A DNA stretch of 64,000 bases, taken from assembly GCA_029562975.1 (NCBI GenBank), contig JAKQTR010000041.1, forward strand, positions 62,001 to 126,000, in the 5' to 3' direction. Position 1 is the stretch's first letter. Each line of letters starts with the position of its first letter. The position numbers and the translations under genes were made by a program. This document shows, in pieces, positions 50,401 to 57,100 of this stretch. The notes below the pieces were generated by a model. It did not search any database. It was not told where the DNA came from and saw only the letters and a list, made by a program, of their open reading frames with translations. This stretch comes from Acidobacteriota bacterium. Its GTDB lineage: Bacteria > Acidobacteriota > Vicinamibacteria > Vicinamibacterales > JAKQTR01.

Positions 50401-53291
50401 GCACGAGCGCGTCGGCGTCGGTGCCGTTCTCGTCCGGCGTGCCGCTCAGCGCGCAGTCGATCCCGACGGTGTATTCGAACGAGACCTCGCTGCAGACCGG
50501 AAGCCCCTTCAACGTGACGGTGGCCTGGACCGGGTTCGACGTGAGGTCCCTCGAGCCGGATCCCAACCCGGATCAATCGACCGTCATGGTCGGGGGCACC
50601 TCCTACCGCCACTACGCCGTCGTGAGCACGCGGACGGGCCGTCCGGCGGTCGGGGTGCCCGTCGTCGTGGCCGTCACGGGCGCGAGGACCGGCACGGCGA
50701 CCTTCACCACCGACCGGAACGGCATCATCGGGACGCCTGTGACCGGCGGCGACGACGAGGGCCGGAGGTTCGATCCGGGCGTGGCCATCACCATTCCGGC
50801 GGGCACGCCCATGCCAGCCGACCCGCCGGGCCCGGGCGGCTATCCGACGGCGACGGCCACCGTGAGATTCGCGAGCGTGGCGGGCGTGGCGCTGGATCCC
50901 GCCACCGCCCCGCGCTATGACATCGTCATCTCGCCGTTCACGTTCACCGAGGCGCTGGTATCCGGCTACGAGGCGTCCTTCTCCGGCAAGCTCTTCGGCG
51001 GAGAGGCCACCGCTGGGCTCGGAGGGTCGCTGTCCCTCAGGCTCGACGAAACGGCGCGGGATCCCCGGCCGGGCAAGCCGGTCGAAACCGACGCGTTCAC
51101 CGTGACCAGGAAGAACGGCCTGCTCGGGGGGATTGCGTTCAAGCCCGAGGCCAAGGCCAGCGCGACGGTGCCGATCGTCGGCGAAGTTGCGCTCTCCGGG
51201 CCGGCAGGGGAGATTGGTTTCACCGGGACGGTCAACTACGGCGACAGCCACCAGTTCCACTGGCCGCTCGCAGACTCGGAGAAGGAGCCGCTCACCGTGC
51301 TGGCGACCCACACGCTGCTCGGCGCCATGCCGGTCTTCAGGACGACCCAGAAGCTCCTGTCCTTCGCGGCCTGGGTGGCCAGGGACGACGAGAGCAGCTG
51401 GCTCAACCGGCCGGAAGTGAAGAGCGCCCTGGGCAAGGCCGGGCTGGACAGCCGGTACCTGGAGCCTTGGCGCGTCAGCCACGGGTTCGACGCGGCCTTC
51501 GCCATCAAGGAAGAACTGACGGGCTTCAAGCTCGGCTTCGGCAGATACGACACGGCCTTCGTCGGAGGCCAGCAGATCATCAATCCGGACACGTCGTTCA
51601 CGTTCGCGGGCATCAACACCGGGGGGACGCTGTCAGCGACCGTGGCCGTCGGCGTGGAGGATCGGGCGCTGGCTCAGCAGGCGTCTGTATCGAGCAGGCT
51701 GGCGATCTCGGCTTCTGCCGAAGCCGGCTTGAAGTGGGAGTTCCTCGAGGGCATGCTCACCGAGCCCTGGGAGAAGGCTGCCGAGTCCATCGAGAAGAGC
51801 AAAGACTCCAAGCTCGTCAAGTTCGTCAAGAAGAACGCCCTCGACTCGGCCAAGGCCAAGACCTTCAAGGTGCTCGGGCTCGAGGTCCTGATCTCGCCGA
51901 CGGAGTTCTCGCGGAAGGTCTCCCTGAGTGCGGAAATCCAGGTCGGCATCGTCCTGGACAAGGCCAACAACCTGAAGCCCGTCGAGGTCAGCCTGACTTT
52001 CCAAGGCGAGAAGCCATGGGGCCCGGGCACGAAAGTCAGCGGCCGGCGCTACAGCCTCACGTACACCGTGACGTCGGAGGAGGGCATCCGGCAGGTTCTG
52101 CTGAACCTGGCGTCGATCGGGAACATCCTCGGGCCGCAGCGGCGGGTCCAGGGCCAGGCGGCCGGGTCGGATCAGGACGTCGGTCCATCCAGCGTGGGAG
52201 AGAAGCTCTTCAACTTCGTCCGCCTCATTCTCGAAAACGGGACGTACCGGGAGACCGTTGAGACCGGGAAGGCCCTGGACATCCCCCTCGGTCTCGGGGC
52301 CGAGGTCCTCGGCGAAGGGTTGAAGGGCAAGGTGTCCTTCACCGGCGATCAAGGGACGAGCTTCCCGATCGAGCGCGGGGTCCTCAAGGGGGGCGTCCAG
52401 GCGAAACTCGAGAGCTACGCCGACGTCGTGCCGCCGTCCGCGGTGGACAACCTGAAGAACAGGCTGTTCGAAAGCGCCACGAGCCTCGTCCGATCGAAGC
52501 TGGAGGCGGCCAGGTCGAAGCTGTCGGAAATGGCGACGAAGCTGGGGCAGGTCGTCCGGCAGCTGAAGGGGCTGCTCCGGCTGAACGGCACCACGGAAGA
52601 AGCCGCGGCGACGAACATGCTGGCCCACGCGTTCGAACGCGTCCCCGGGCCGCTGCCGGCGGTGCCGTACGACCCGTCCGACTACTCCGGCCAGTTGGGC
52701 AAGCCCTACTACGGTGTCGGCGGCGTCTACACCCTGACGCCCATCAACATGGTGCTCTCCGCGCCCGCTGAGTTCGTGGTCACCTACGAAGAGGCGGACC
52801 TCGACGGAGCGGACGAGAGCACCCTCCAGCTCTACCGGTGGAACCAGGCCCGCGCCGACTGGGATCTCGTCGCCAGCACCCTCGACGCGGCGGCGAACAC
52901 GGTGACTGCCACCATCACCGCGTTCGGGACGTACGCTGTCGCGCCGCCCATGCCCGCCGGCGAGATCAACTGGAAGGTCACTGGGACGGCTGCGGGAGGC
53001 AGCGGCGGATCGCCTTCGACGATCGTGACGCTGACGAGCGATCCGCTGACTCGCAACAACGGCAGCACGGTGCCCGCGGGCACCGTCGTGCACGTGCTCC
53101 GGACCTTCCCCGCCGGGGCGTTCCTGACGGCTGACGCGCTGCCGGGTGTCGACGGCCTGCAGATCGTCACCGACGCCGACGGGAGGCTCCACCTGCAAGT
53201 CGAGCTGCCCGGCGCTCCGAGCGGCGTCGCGATCGACGCCTTCTCGGATCTGGGCACGATTCGGGGAGAAGTGTTCGTGCCGATTTCTTGA
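38484..53291 (+). CDS. Giant secreted multidomain protein (4,935 aa) with InlB-like, Ig-like, PKD-like and zincin-like regions
   Basis: A signal peptide is followed by six Cys-containing InlB-B-like repeats (about residues 47-568), three putative-Ig (He_PIG) repeats (572-850), four PKD/REJ-like domains (853-1223) and three Ig-like domains beginning TTPPxxxx (1230-1516). Next come a carboxypeptidase-regulatory/ZU5-like region (to about 2096), Big_5 domains near 2100-2200 and 2770-2880, a propeller-like stretch with an EF-hand loop DTNGDGLISSQE (3130), a region with HEFIH (3541) and a CARDB-like domain near 3750-3880. The last 1,050 residues are unrecognised. No LPXTG, PEP-CTERM or type IX tail was found. 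It is probably a surface or extracellular protein. GAGG lies eight bases before the ATG. A parvulin gene follows after five bases. Confidence 0.88.
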   Translation: MQARAAGRALLRLAPTLAAMGTTVLMASSADSRPGLTSGAAPQAPFQLIIAPLPIGGSVSGPGLACGSGGTACQTAPGGATAVTLTAAPAPGYAFAGWGGDCAGTALETTVEVDGPRTCSAVFASTGAPADGPPYSMTVVPTAGGRVRAAGIHCGIGDALCSVAVNRASTLGMVAEPSPGYTFRYWTGDCAGTSDSLWMWLAGPRTCSAVFTRTGGPVPVTYRLTINPIPTGGTVRWDGLTCGSGGTACQVTYAAPTSAMLSAVPDAGYTFTGWGGACSGTALTSEVQVDGVKTCSAAFAPTGGGPPVNGPPYSMTIAVPTGGTVRAAGIDCGGGALKCSLTLQGPATLGMEATPATGFVFGGWTGDCTGTAASLWVPLTGPRMCGAVFSPMGSVPVYQLTISPTPAGGTVNWGGLMCGTGGSACQVTFASATSATLTAVPDSGFTFTGWGGDCAGSLHTTTVEVNGIRTCSARFVASGGAPSVGPPYAMTVLPPAGGAVQGAGINCGLGGAACSVTMPAAMTLGLTATPASGYAFTGWTGDCLGNSRNLWVLLNGPRVCGAAFAPIGAPENQAPVITSTPGLTATVGQAYGYLVTATDGDGDALTYALTAAPPGMTIGAATGLVTWTPAAGQAGTQAVTVAVSDGRGGTATQSFTITVSAAANQAPVITSAPGLTATVGQAYGYLVTATDGDGDALTFALTAAPPGMTIGAATGLVTWTPAAGQAGAQAVTVAVSDGRGGTATQSFTITVGTVPVENRAPQITSAPVTAATATEPYAYRVVATDADSDPLGFALTAAPAGMTIGSATGLVAWTPAPGQAGSHAVSVLVSDGRGGTARQSFTIAVANAPNEAPAVVIPPVPPVTLPATAAITASVTDDGQPQPSPTLVWEQIDGPGTATFSPANAATTTVGFSAPGTYTLRLTANDGALTGSASCTITVNEAANQTPVVTIAPIPPVILPATATAVATISDDGKPQPSPTLTWSKSSGPGDVTFASPAAATTGVTFGAAGTYVLSLSAFDGAATGSGTVTVTVMPPNEPPTVSAAGDASVVLPASAALRGIASDDGLTRALTYSWTKASGPGTVTFSAANALETTAAFGAAGTYVLRFTADDGEYQRSADVPVTAAAPASSNAAPVVGAGPDLAVTLPGTAALAGTATDDGKPAGSALDVTWLKVSGPGTVSFANAKEAATTAAFGEAGIYVLQLTASDGELVTADEVVVTVSAASAAGDRSPPVVSLTAPATALPGAQVDVRAEAVDGTGVSVLRLEIEGQAPVEVSGGSLSAVLDVPAVAAVGLTFRIVAIARDAAGNEGRAETFLTVTATPDTTPPEIRVRGPASAAPGQLVVLAAEASDAVGVASVVFLVDGATIFTDAAAPFQATYLVPADSAVGSTLAVTARAADAAGNLSESLLSILVSDAADTTPPVVSLTAAAETPPGALLTFAASASDGGGVALLTFAVDGAVIASLSDPPYQVQYQVPVALVPGMTLQVTAAATDFAGLSAAEAKTVTVVAPSASTAALVTGEVYDDATGLPLEGASVQLLGPAAAGAVTTLASSDRRGRYALTASAGTGVVRVSKDGWTSADRPVTAAAGQAMEALDARLTRVPSSGEAVTPALGATIGVGTARLVVSPGAVAGPVTLSLVPVGQQGLEGLLPYGWTPVAAADVMPHGVVFAGSALLRSASAWRLQEGTPLWLVRYDEAAQAWRAVAPAAAPPSGSPLESAIPAGGQYAWVIADASPVIPPEPTAGGLLGGVAAPALSAGVTATITPQPRIIFYAAGVHSDVTGRVTPAGDVSSGVRLSARVDESYTYYSGATIAPEPFLQDVVAFRVPGGAGVLDAEFVVTPSLAFEPLTLELGVIGVELYAPSAVPFAGSVVGAGGGSVSGPSGELLIVPPGSTADPSAVTLTTLPADQVGVPLPQGVAFAGAVQIALTSELLQGGVLSMAKPAGAAEGDAFLLVRLDEIGGRTRFVLAALGRIEGDRLVSYTIVDGRAVALEGVRKPGRYLFVKPAAPLGFADGIVKGAGNEPFAGALVSSDVLDVVSRSASTGAYFAAAPGGPVTLTALDLVKNDSGSAATFLSAGLVLPVTLQIAEQPPRVVSVAPANGARGVPLTDPVVVTFSEPIDPASVAGANLANVLLADPAGARVEGAAALSAGNTILTFRPVSALAANTRYTLTLSAAITDVSGYALTPAFTSYFDSLDTTPPPMPPAGTISASIPAGGLSTVAATQGTVSPTDAVYIKNLTTGISVPVPQALYQANGSFEFAVPASVTDRLQLRIVDEAGNETVVDLERFQQTNADGSLSVAVDGEGADIVGPGGAQVEVPPNAFPDGAVVTVKGLALAEIPVQLSGTDLERFAMQGALTLDFGGQVPARHVNVSIPADGDEPADTVWVVSRLVELRGETRMAVVDTAKLRDGRIWTASPPFPGVTGGGTYVFVQSKGPMGVAHGRVLSMPGSANFIEASLQRMSSDFGTIVAMLPFVVTSDYADAWGYPFPAGRVTLSQNRVRLRVEPTIVAPMHRELRVRNTVTSQVESYPIVPVDYRVQVAGEIDDGFDIRVRGPLGEHKVTVARLTSGAPDSVVIRLDADAIEVPVTQVYVKNLVSAAESTFDFPLPDVVASVPGGLGDAREVDLVQVSGEFWRLASSEYHVLPSLAGDTGNLVLRIAGGALTGGGEVKSLRLAGQGGFDLEVPFAPGALEQDFRWAFDGDAAQLYVLNVDYGSGSPIPIAIPAFTLSVTSVTTNQVTRTISAFVPPPDEPMDLGTVTDDPNVPYIVRGPSQTGAFDPLSPLTLTFSEPMDPASLKQFITLLDGQGRAVAGEVRVSGGNMVATFVPAQPLRMGRTYTLKVQGGTPATPAERAQGIVPAGAVDRGGNPVATTAITITTFAPRSIGSLAWTAAIKDVAIRRRKAGSTTTTTLFVTTGGPAENLLAIDATSPSQLIVVGRASAAASQQRITLLPEASFTDRTGQVFSGDLAVSTHFNVDSSSMVFWNVTNPAAPGVLSGKVLTLNPDFAGSVTTGAVLVNGFARGIAAVTTASGPVAYATVDQVGVMAGVVKNNVPQRAPGQRLSEPVFGGQFTDVVAHQGMLYAVSPAAGNAFAVLDPSLGLAGSTGVSFRSRRLRVVSGLQSDTNGDGLISSQEVFSLAVLAGDFGISVVDVRDAGAPAEISRIPIPGVVRDLEVDTATRRIFAGVDLSSGGPALMVIDLSRPALGAGSDADGDGYDDRVLWTRSYAPGVNGLRLDADRGLLYIAHPGGLDVWSVYDSCCDVGVDMAAPIESQPLGSSDDLYAKELAAIRHGIIMGLDRARSACQRFDVTRLRMHESGSSACLWGPDPAKNCGSNYQPGLSDHDISVFMPNDWYDEGALVPNPSKTSDPKDNRPSAITLAACTVDALSYPFTDVDDPDKRPREIDGFKFHDITFLPNFIEDFTSARYRLARTNPGEGDADNDLALGRQLLVMKHLTEAYGVKLQESDPGYKAEYANVGFTEADFTATMTKYRTETGIPLVEGHEWSNLMEFLMVKARALVRIAGSEDETSAFHHEFIHQLHVAGKAGIRSALAAMVARPASRDLVLRFKRDETDPAAGLYILRGPGANACLEYEREIDGTLKAPALYSKARACGSMEDYAASTAVRTLQVLDPADRPFTEDTVKEILRFYLVKSDEIQIRDAAEADRFLATVYRFIQDVQAKTLDYWSLYTSGLIEREAIDQTPDPDPPFPQNQDRLWRRRDNMAKKVSRLSEVGKVKLQVIPHVYNRSYRDVAGVDLAMYVAQPGQSASSLSCGTDENGASFCGIQLDLEGGDHAYPDFRLRADGSFERTSSNGKKIPYFLLKVDQSAIPANTLGHVAFTLDLPKRSLRESNRQNNLGGFYFYKLDTTGQTVLPAIPATVPVPAAAGGSQALEGDAGCLASPALSVNQVMSIGGQVLQSPVALFMGETATLTLTVTNASSLDATGVMACSTLTNECYPLGTIAAGTSASASVPFSSGVPLSAQSIPTVYSNETSLQTGSPFNVTVAWTGFDVRSLEPDPNPDQSTVMVGGTSYRHYAVVSTRTGRPAVGVPVVVAVTGARTGTATFTTDRNGIIGTPVTGGDDEGRRFDPGVAITIPAGTPMPADPPGPGGYPTATATVRFASVAGVALDPATAPRYDIVISPFTFTEALVSGYEASFSGKLFGGEATAGLGGSLSLRLDETARDPRPGKPVETDAFTVTRKNGLLGGIAFKPEAKASATVPIVGEVALSGPAGEIGFTGTVNYGDSHQFHWPLADSEKEPLTVLATHTLLGAMPVFRTTQKLLSFAAWVARDDESSWLNRPEVKSALGKAGLDSRYLEPWRVSHGFDAAFAIKEELTGFKLGFGRYDTAFVGGQQIINPDTSFTFAGINTGGTLSATVAVGVEDRALAQQASVSSRLAISASAEAGLKWEFLEGMLTEPWEKAAESIEKSKDSKLVKFVKKNALDSAKAKTFKVLGLEVLISPTEFSRKVSLSAEIQVGIVLDKANNLKPVEVSLTFQGEKPWGPGTKVSGRRYSLTYTVTSEEGIRQVLLNLASIGNILGPQRRVQGQAAGSDQDVGPSSVGEKLFNFVRLILENGTYRETVETGKALDIPLGLGAEVLGEGLKGKVSFTGDQGTSFPIERGVLKGGVQAKLESYADVVPPSAVDNLKNRLFESATSLVRSKLEAARSKLSEMATKLGQVVRQLKGLLRLNGTTEEAAATNMLAHAFERVPGPLPAVPYDPSDYSGQLGKPYYGVGGVYTLTPINMVLSAPAEFVVTYEEADLDGADESTLQLYRWNQARADWDLVASTLDAAANTVTATITAFGTYAVAPPMPAGEINWKVTGTAAGGSGGSPSTIVTLTSDPLTRNNGSTVPAGTVVHVLRTFPAGAFLTADALPGVDGLQIVTDADGRLHLQVELPGAPSGVAIDAFSDLGTIRGEVFVPIS
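38620..40190 (+). repeat. Six InlB-B-like protein repeats in alternating A/B order
   Basis: Repeats of about 86 codons alternate between two subtypes. Type A (1, 3, 5) has GWGGDC or GWGGAC and a charged VEV or VQV strand. Type B (2, 4, 6) starts YSM/YAM, has a WTGDC core and a later LW. Each carries four cysteines. This implies duplication of an A-B pair into three copies. Confidence 0.8.
40197..41030 (+). repeat. Three He_PIG (putative Ig) repeats; the first two nearly identical in DNA
   Basis: Unit 1 (40197-40472, 276 bp) and unit 2 (40473-40754) differ at only a few bases over most of their length, whereas unit 3 (from 40755) is diverged. This marks a recent tandem duplication of 92 codons. 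Confidence 0.85.
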
Positions 53292-53296
53292 GAGCC

Positions 53297-54157
53297 ATGA
53301 GCGCCGCGTGCCTCGCCGCCATCGTGCTGCTCGCGGCCGGACCGGCCGGCCAGGGGCCGGTGTCCGCCCCGGGGCCGCCCGCCGCGCCGCCGGTGGTGGT
53401 CATCGAGGCAGGCGGCCTGGCGGTGACCGCCGACGAACTGGGCGACGCGGTCGTCGAGATGCGGCGCACGGCCGAGCCGGCCGCGCTGGCCGAGACGCTG
53501 TCGCCCGAGGGACTCGAGCGGATTGCGCGCCGGCTGCTGGAGCGCAAGGCGCTCGCACAGGCCGCGCGCAACGCCGGGCTCGACCGCTCGCCGGACGTCG
53601 CGCGAGCGATTGCCGCCGCCACGGACACGCTGCTCGCCCAGTCGCTCGTCGAGCGCGAGATCCTCTCGATCGGCGAGAGCGAGGCGGCGCTGAGACGCTA
53701 CTACGACGGGCACCAGGAGGCGTTCAGGACCGGCGCGCGGCGCAAGGCGCACCACATCGTGGTGGCCACGCGGGCCGAGGCCGAAGCCGCCCTGGCCGAG
53801 ATCGAGGCCGGCAAACCCTTCGCCGAGGTCGCCGCCGCGCGCAACACGGACGCCACGAAGGCGCGCTCGGGCGACCTGGGTTGGGTATCGCGCGGCGTGA
53901 TGGTGAAGGCGTTCGACGAGGCGCTCTTCGCGCTCACGAAGCCGGGTCAGACGAGCGGCATCGTCTCGACGTCGTTCGGCTACCACGTGATCCGGCTGGA
54001 CGACGTCGATCCCGGCCGGCTCCAGCCCTTCGAGACGGTGAAGGCCCAGGTGCGGCAGGCGGCGAGGGACGAAGCCGTGGCGCGGCTCAAACGGGAGCTG
54101 TCGGCGAAGTACGTGCCCCTGGTGAACAAGGACGCGCTGGCGACGTTCGGGCGATGA
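53297..54157 (+). CDS. Secreted parvulin-type peptidyl-prolyl isomerase (PpiC/SurA/PrsA-like)
   Basis: This 286-aa protein has a signal peptide (ACLAAIVLLAAGPAG), a SurA_N-like helical chaperone region at about residues 40-130, and a parvulin domain from about residue 145: KAHHIVVATRAEAEAALAEIEAG split over the first strand and helix, GDLGWVSRGVMVKAFDEALFAL, and SFGYHVIRLDDV. It folds exported proteins in the periplasm. It begins five bases after the giant-protein stop and its TGA overlaps the next giant start (ATGA), so it is embedded in the operon and is probably a dedicated foldase for one or both giants. The ATG at 53297 is preferred to a TTG at 53288. Confidence 0.92.
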   Translation: MSAACLAAIVLLAAGPAGQGPVSAPGPPAAPPVVVIEAGGLAVTADELGDAVVEMRRTAEPAALAETLSPEGLERIARRLLERKALAQAARNAGLDRSPDVARAIAAATDTLLAQSLVEREILSIGESEAALRRYYDGHQEAFRTGARRKAHHIVVATRAEAEAALAEIEAGKPFAEVAAARNTDATKARSGDLGWVSRGVMVKAFDEALFALTKPGQTSGIVSTSFGYHVIRLDDVDPGRLQPFETVKAQVRQAARDEAVARLKRELSAKYVPLVNKDALATFGR

Positions 54158-57100
54158 CCATGCAGCTTGGCACCGGCCGGCGGCGATGGACACGGCGGCG
54201 GGCCCGCCCCGGGGCGGTGTGGCTCGCCTGCGCGCTGGCCGTGGTGCTGTCGACCGTGTGTGCCGTGCCCTCCGCCGACGCCCAGGCCCGGTTCCTCGGC
54301 CGCGAAGAGATCGTCCTCTACGGCCTCGGGTTGAAGGTCGAGCCCGAGCAGCAGACGGTGCCGAAGGGCTTCGCCACCATCGTCGGCACCTACCTGCAGA
54401 CGCCGCAGGTGCCGGGCCCCCTGCCGCCCTTCGCCCCGGACGCGGAACTCCGGGCGACCCTGCGGGGGCCGAGCTTCCCGAACGCGCTCGACCTCGTCGC
54501 GGCGCCGAACTCGCCCTTCAACATCCCGATCCTGACCGTTCCGGGCACCCACACCCTCGAGAACGTCAGGCTGGTCAGCGGCGGGGAGGTCCTGCTGTAC
54601 GGCTCGCCGCAGAGCGTGAAGATCGAGGTCATCGAGAAGCTGCTCGTCACGACCGTGACGGCCAGACCGCTGACGGCCGCGGAGATCCGCGAGAAGGGCA
54701 TCGTCTTCGACAAGTCGAACTACCAGGCCTACGACTTCACGGCGGCGTTCGCGATCGGCGACGGCTCCGAGATCAACGTCACGTTCCCGGTGGTCCTGCC
54801 GACCGTGGCCGGGCCCGAAGACGCGAGGGTCACCGCGGCGTCGCTGGCGTCCATCGACGCCCCCGTGCTGCAGTCGCTCTCCACCCTCATTCCCGACACG
54901 CTGAAGATCGGCGCGCGGATCCCGAACCTGACGGTGACGGGCTTCACGCTGACCTTGGACAGCGGCGCCGCCGAGCAGGAGTTCTACGTCCCCCCGATTC
55001 CGGGCGTCATCGTCATCCCCGGCGACATCGGGTTCCTGAACCAGTTCTTCAGCGTGCTGCTGATGGTCGCCAACGTCGCGCCGGCCGGATCGAACCTGGT
55101 CGTGAGCGATCTGACGGCGGACATCGTGCTGCCGGCGGGGCTCGACAAGGTCGCGGGGTCGGCCGACGACCCGCTGCGCATGGCGCAGACCGCGACGGGC
55201 GCGTCGCCGCCGCATCAAAGGGTGACGCAGGCCGGCGCCGACGGGAAGCTCGGGACGGGCGACGACATCACGACCCTCGGGCCCGGCGAGACGGGCAACG
55301 CGGAGTACCTGGTCGAGGGCCGGCGCGAGGGCACCTGGGTCGTCGAGATGGAATTGACGGGCACGCTGAACGGCATGCCCGTCGGCCCGGTGCCCGTCCG
55401 CGGCCGGGCGGCCGGCGTGGTGCTCGTCCGCAACCCGAAGTTCACGCTCACCTTCACGCACCCGGACGTCGTCAATGCCGGCGAGCCCTACACGCTGGAC
55501 GTCACCGTCACGAACACGTCAGGGGCGCCGGCGAACTTCGTGAGCGTGAACCTCTATTCCCAGAACATCAGCGGCGCCGCCCTGGACGACGAGCCGACCA
55601 AGAGCGTGGAGTACATCGCGCCCGACGACTCGGCCACGATGACCTTCAAGCTGATCTCCCAGCGGACGGGCATCGTCACGGCCGCGACGCTGGACTCGGC
55701 GGAGCAGGTGGAGGGGCGGTTCGCGCTGAAGACCGCCGTCGGCGAGCTGGGCGTGCCGCTCTCGCCCGACTCGCTCGTGCTGCCGAAGGAAGCCGGCTCG
55801 CTGCCGAAGGCGGTGCGCGACGCGGCGCTCGGACTGCTCGGCCGCGCGTGGGCGGTCGCCACCGCGCCGCCGATCGTCTTCCCGAAGGATCTCGAGCGGT
55901 TCTCGAAGCAGATCGTCCTCGGCCGGGCCGTCGAGACGGCCGAGGCGGGGTTCCGGATCCTGCTTGGCGCGCCCATCCCGCAGGCGGTCGCCGACCTGTG
56001 GATGGACATGCTCGGCTCCGAGTACTCGCGGCTGGGCGAGCGGGTCGAGGACACAGACCCGCCGGAGATGCTGTCGCTGCTCCAGGCGGACGTCCGCGGC
56101 TTCGACCTGCTGCGCCGCAAGTCCGTCCGCGGGGATGCGTTCGCCGATCAGGCGGCCTCCGCGGTGCTGCCATGGCTTGGCGCCGCAGGCGCCGCGCCGT
56201 TCCACCAGGCCATCGCGGCGCAGTTCACCTCGCGCCCGGGGCACCTGTCCATCCTCGTCGCCGGCGACGGCGCCAGCGACGTGCCCGTCGACGCGGTGCT
56301 GACCGACGCAGCAGGACGGAGGCTGGGCGGGCTGGAAGCGGGGCGCACCGTCAAGGAGATCCCGTACGGCGACGTCCTCACGTTCCGGAACGGCGACACG
56401 GTGACGGCCCGGCTGCTGCTCGTCGCCGTCCCCGAGCCCGGCGCGTTCCACGTGACGCTGTCGCGCAAGGCCGGCGCGGCGCCGGGTGCGCTGTACGGCG
56501 TGAGCGTCGCGTATCCAGGGGCCGACCTCCGCCTGCGATTCGCGTCGTTCCCGGACCTTGGCCCCGCGGAGGTTCCGGCGCTGCAGCAGCCGGCCGGCGA
56601 TCCGTACCTCGTCACCTTCTCGCTCGCCGGCGCTGCCAGCCCGCAGGCGCGCGAGGCGGCAGGCGCGGCGGTTACCGACCCTCCGCCCTCGGTGCTCGGC
56701 GCCGTGCAGATGGCGGAGGCCGATGTCGTCGGGTGCTCGGCCGTCGGCCTCGAGAACCGGCGCGTGCGCGCAGGACGCGTCATCGCCGTGCTGTTCAGCG
56801 AGGAAGTCACGCCCGAGAGCGTGCAGGACGCAGTCACGGACCAGGGTATCACCGCATTCGCGGTCGAAGGGAACCGCGTGCTCGACGTGGCGCTGCAGCC
56901 CGGGAACCGGATCGCCTACGTCGCCCTGCGCGAACCGGTCGGCCGCTTCGTGGACCGGACGATCACGGTCACGGGCGTGGCCGATACCCGGGGGAACGTC
57001 CTTGCCTCGGCCTCGGTGCCCATCCAGGCGACCGTCACCGACGCCGGCGGCGTCGTCTCGGGCAAGGTCCTGAACGCGGACGGCACGCCGGCGCAGTTCG

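Noticed and set aside
48069-51482. 1,137-residue open frame antisense to the first giant gene
   Set aside because: Same reasoning: it mirrors the coding frame on the plus strand and shows no family motif.
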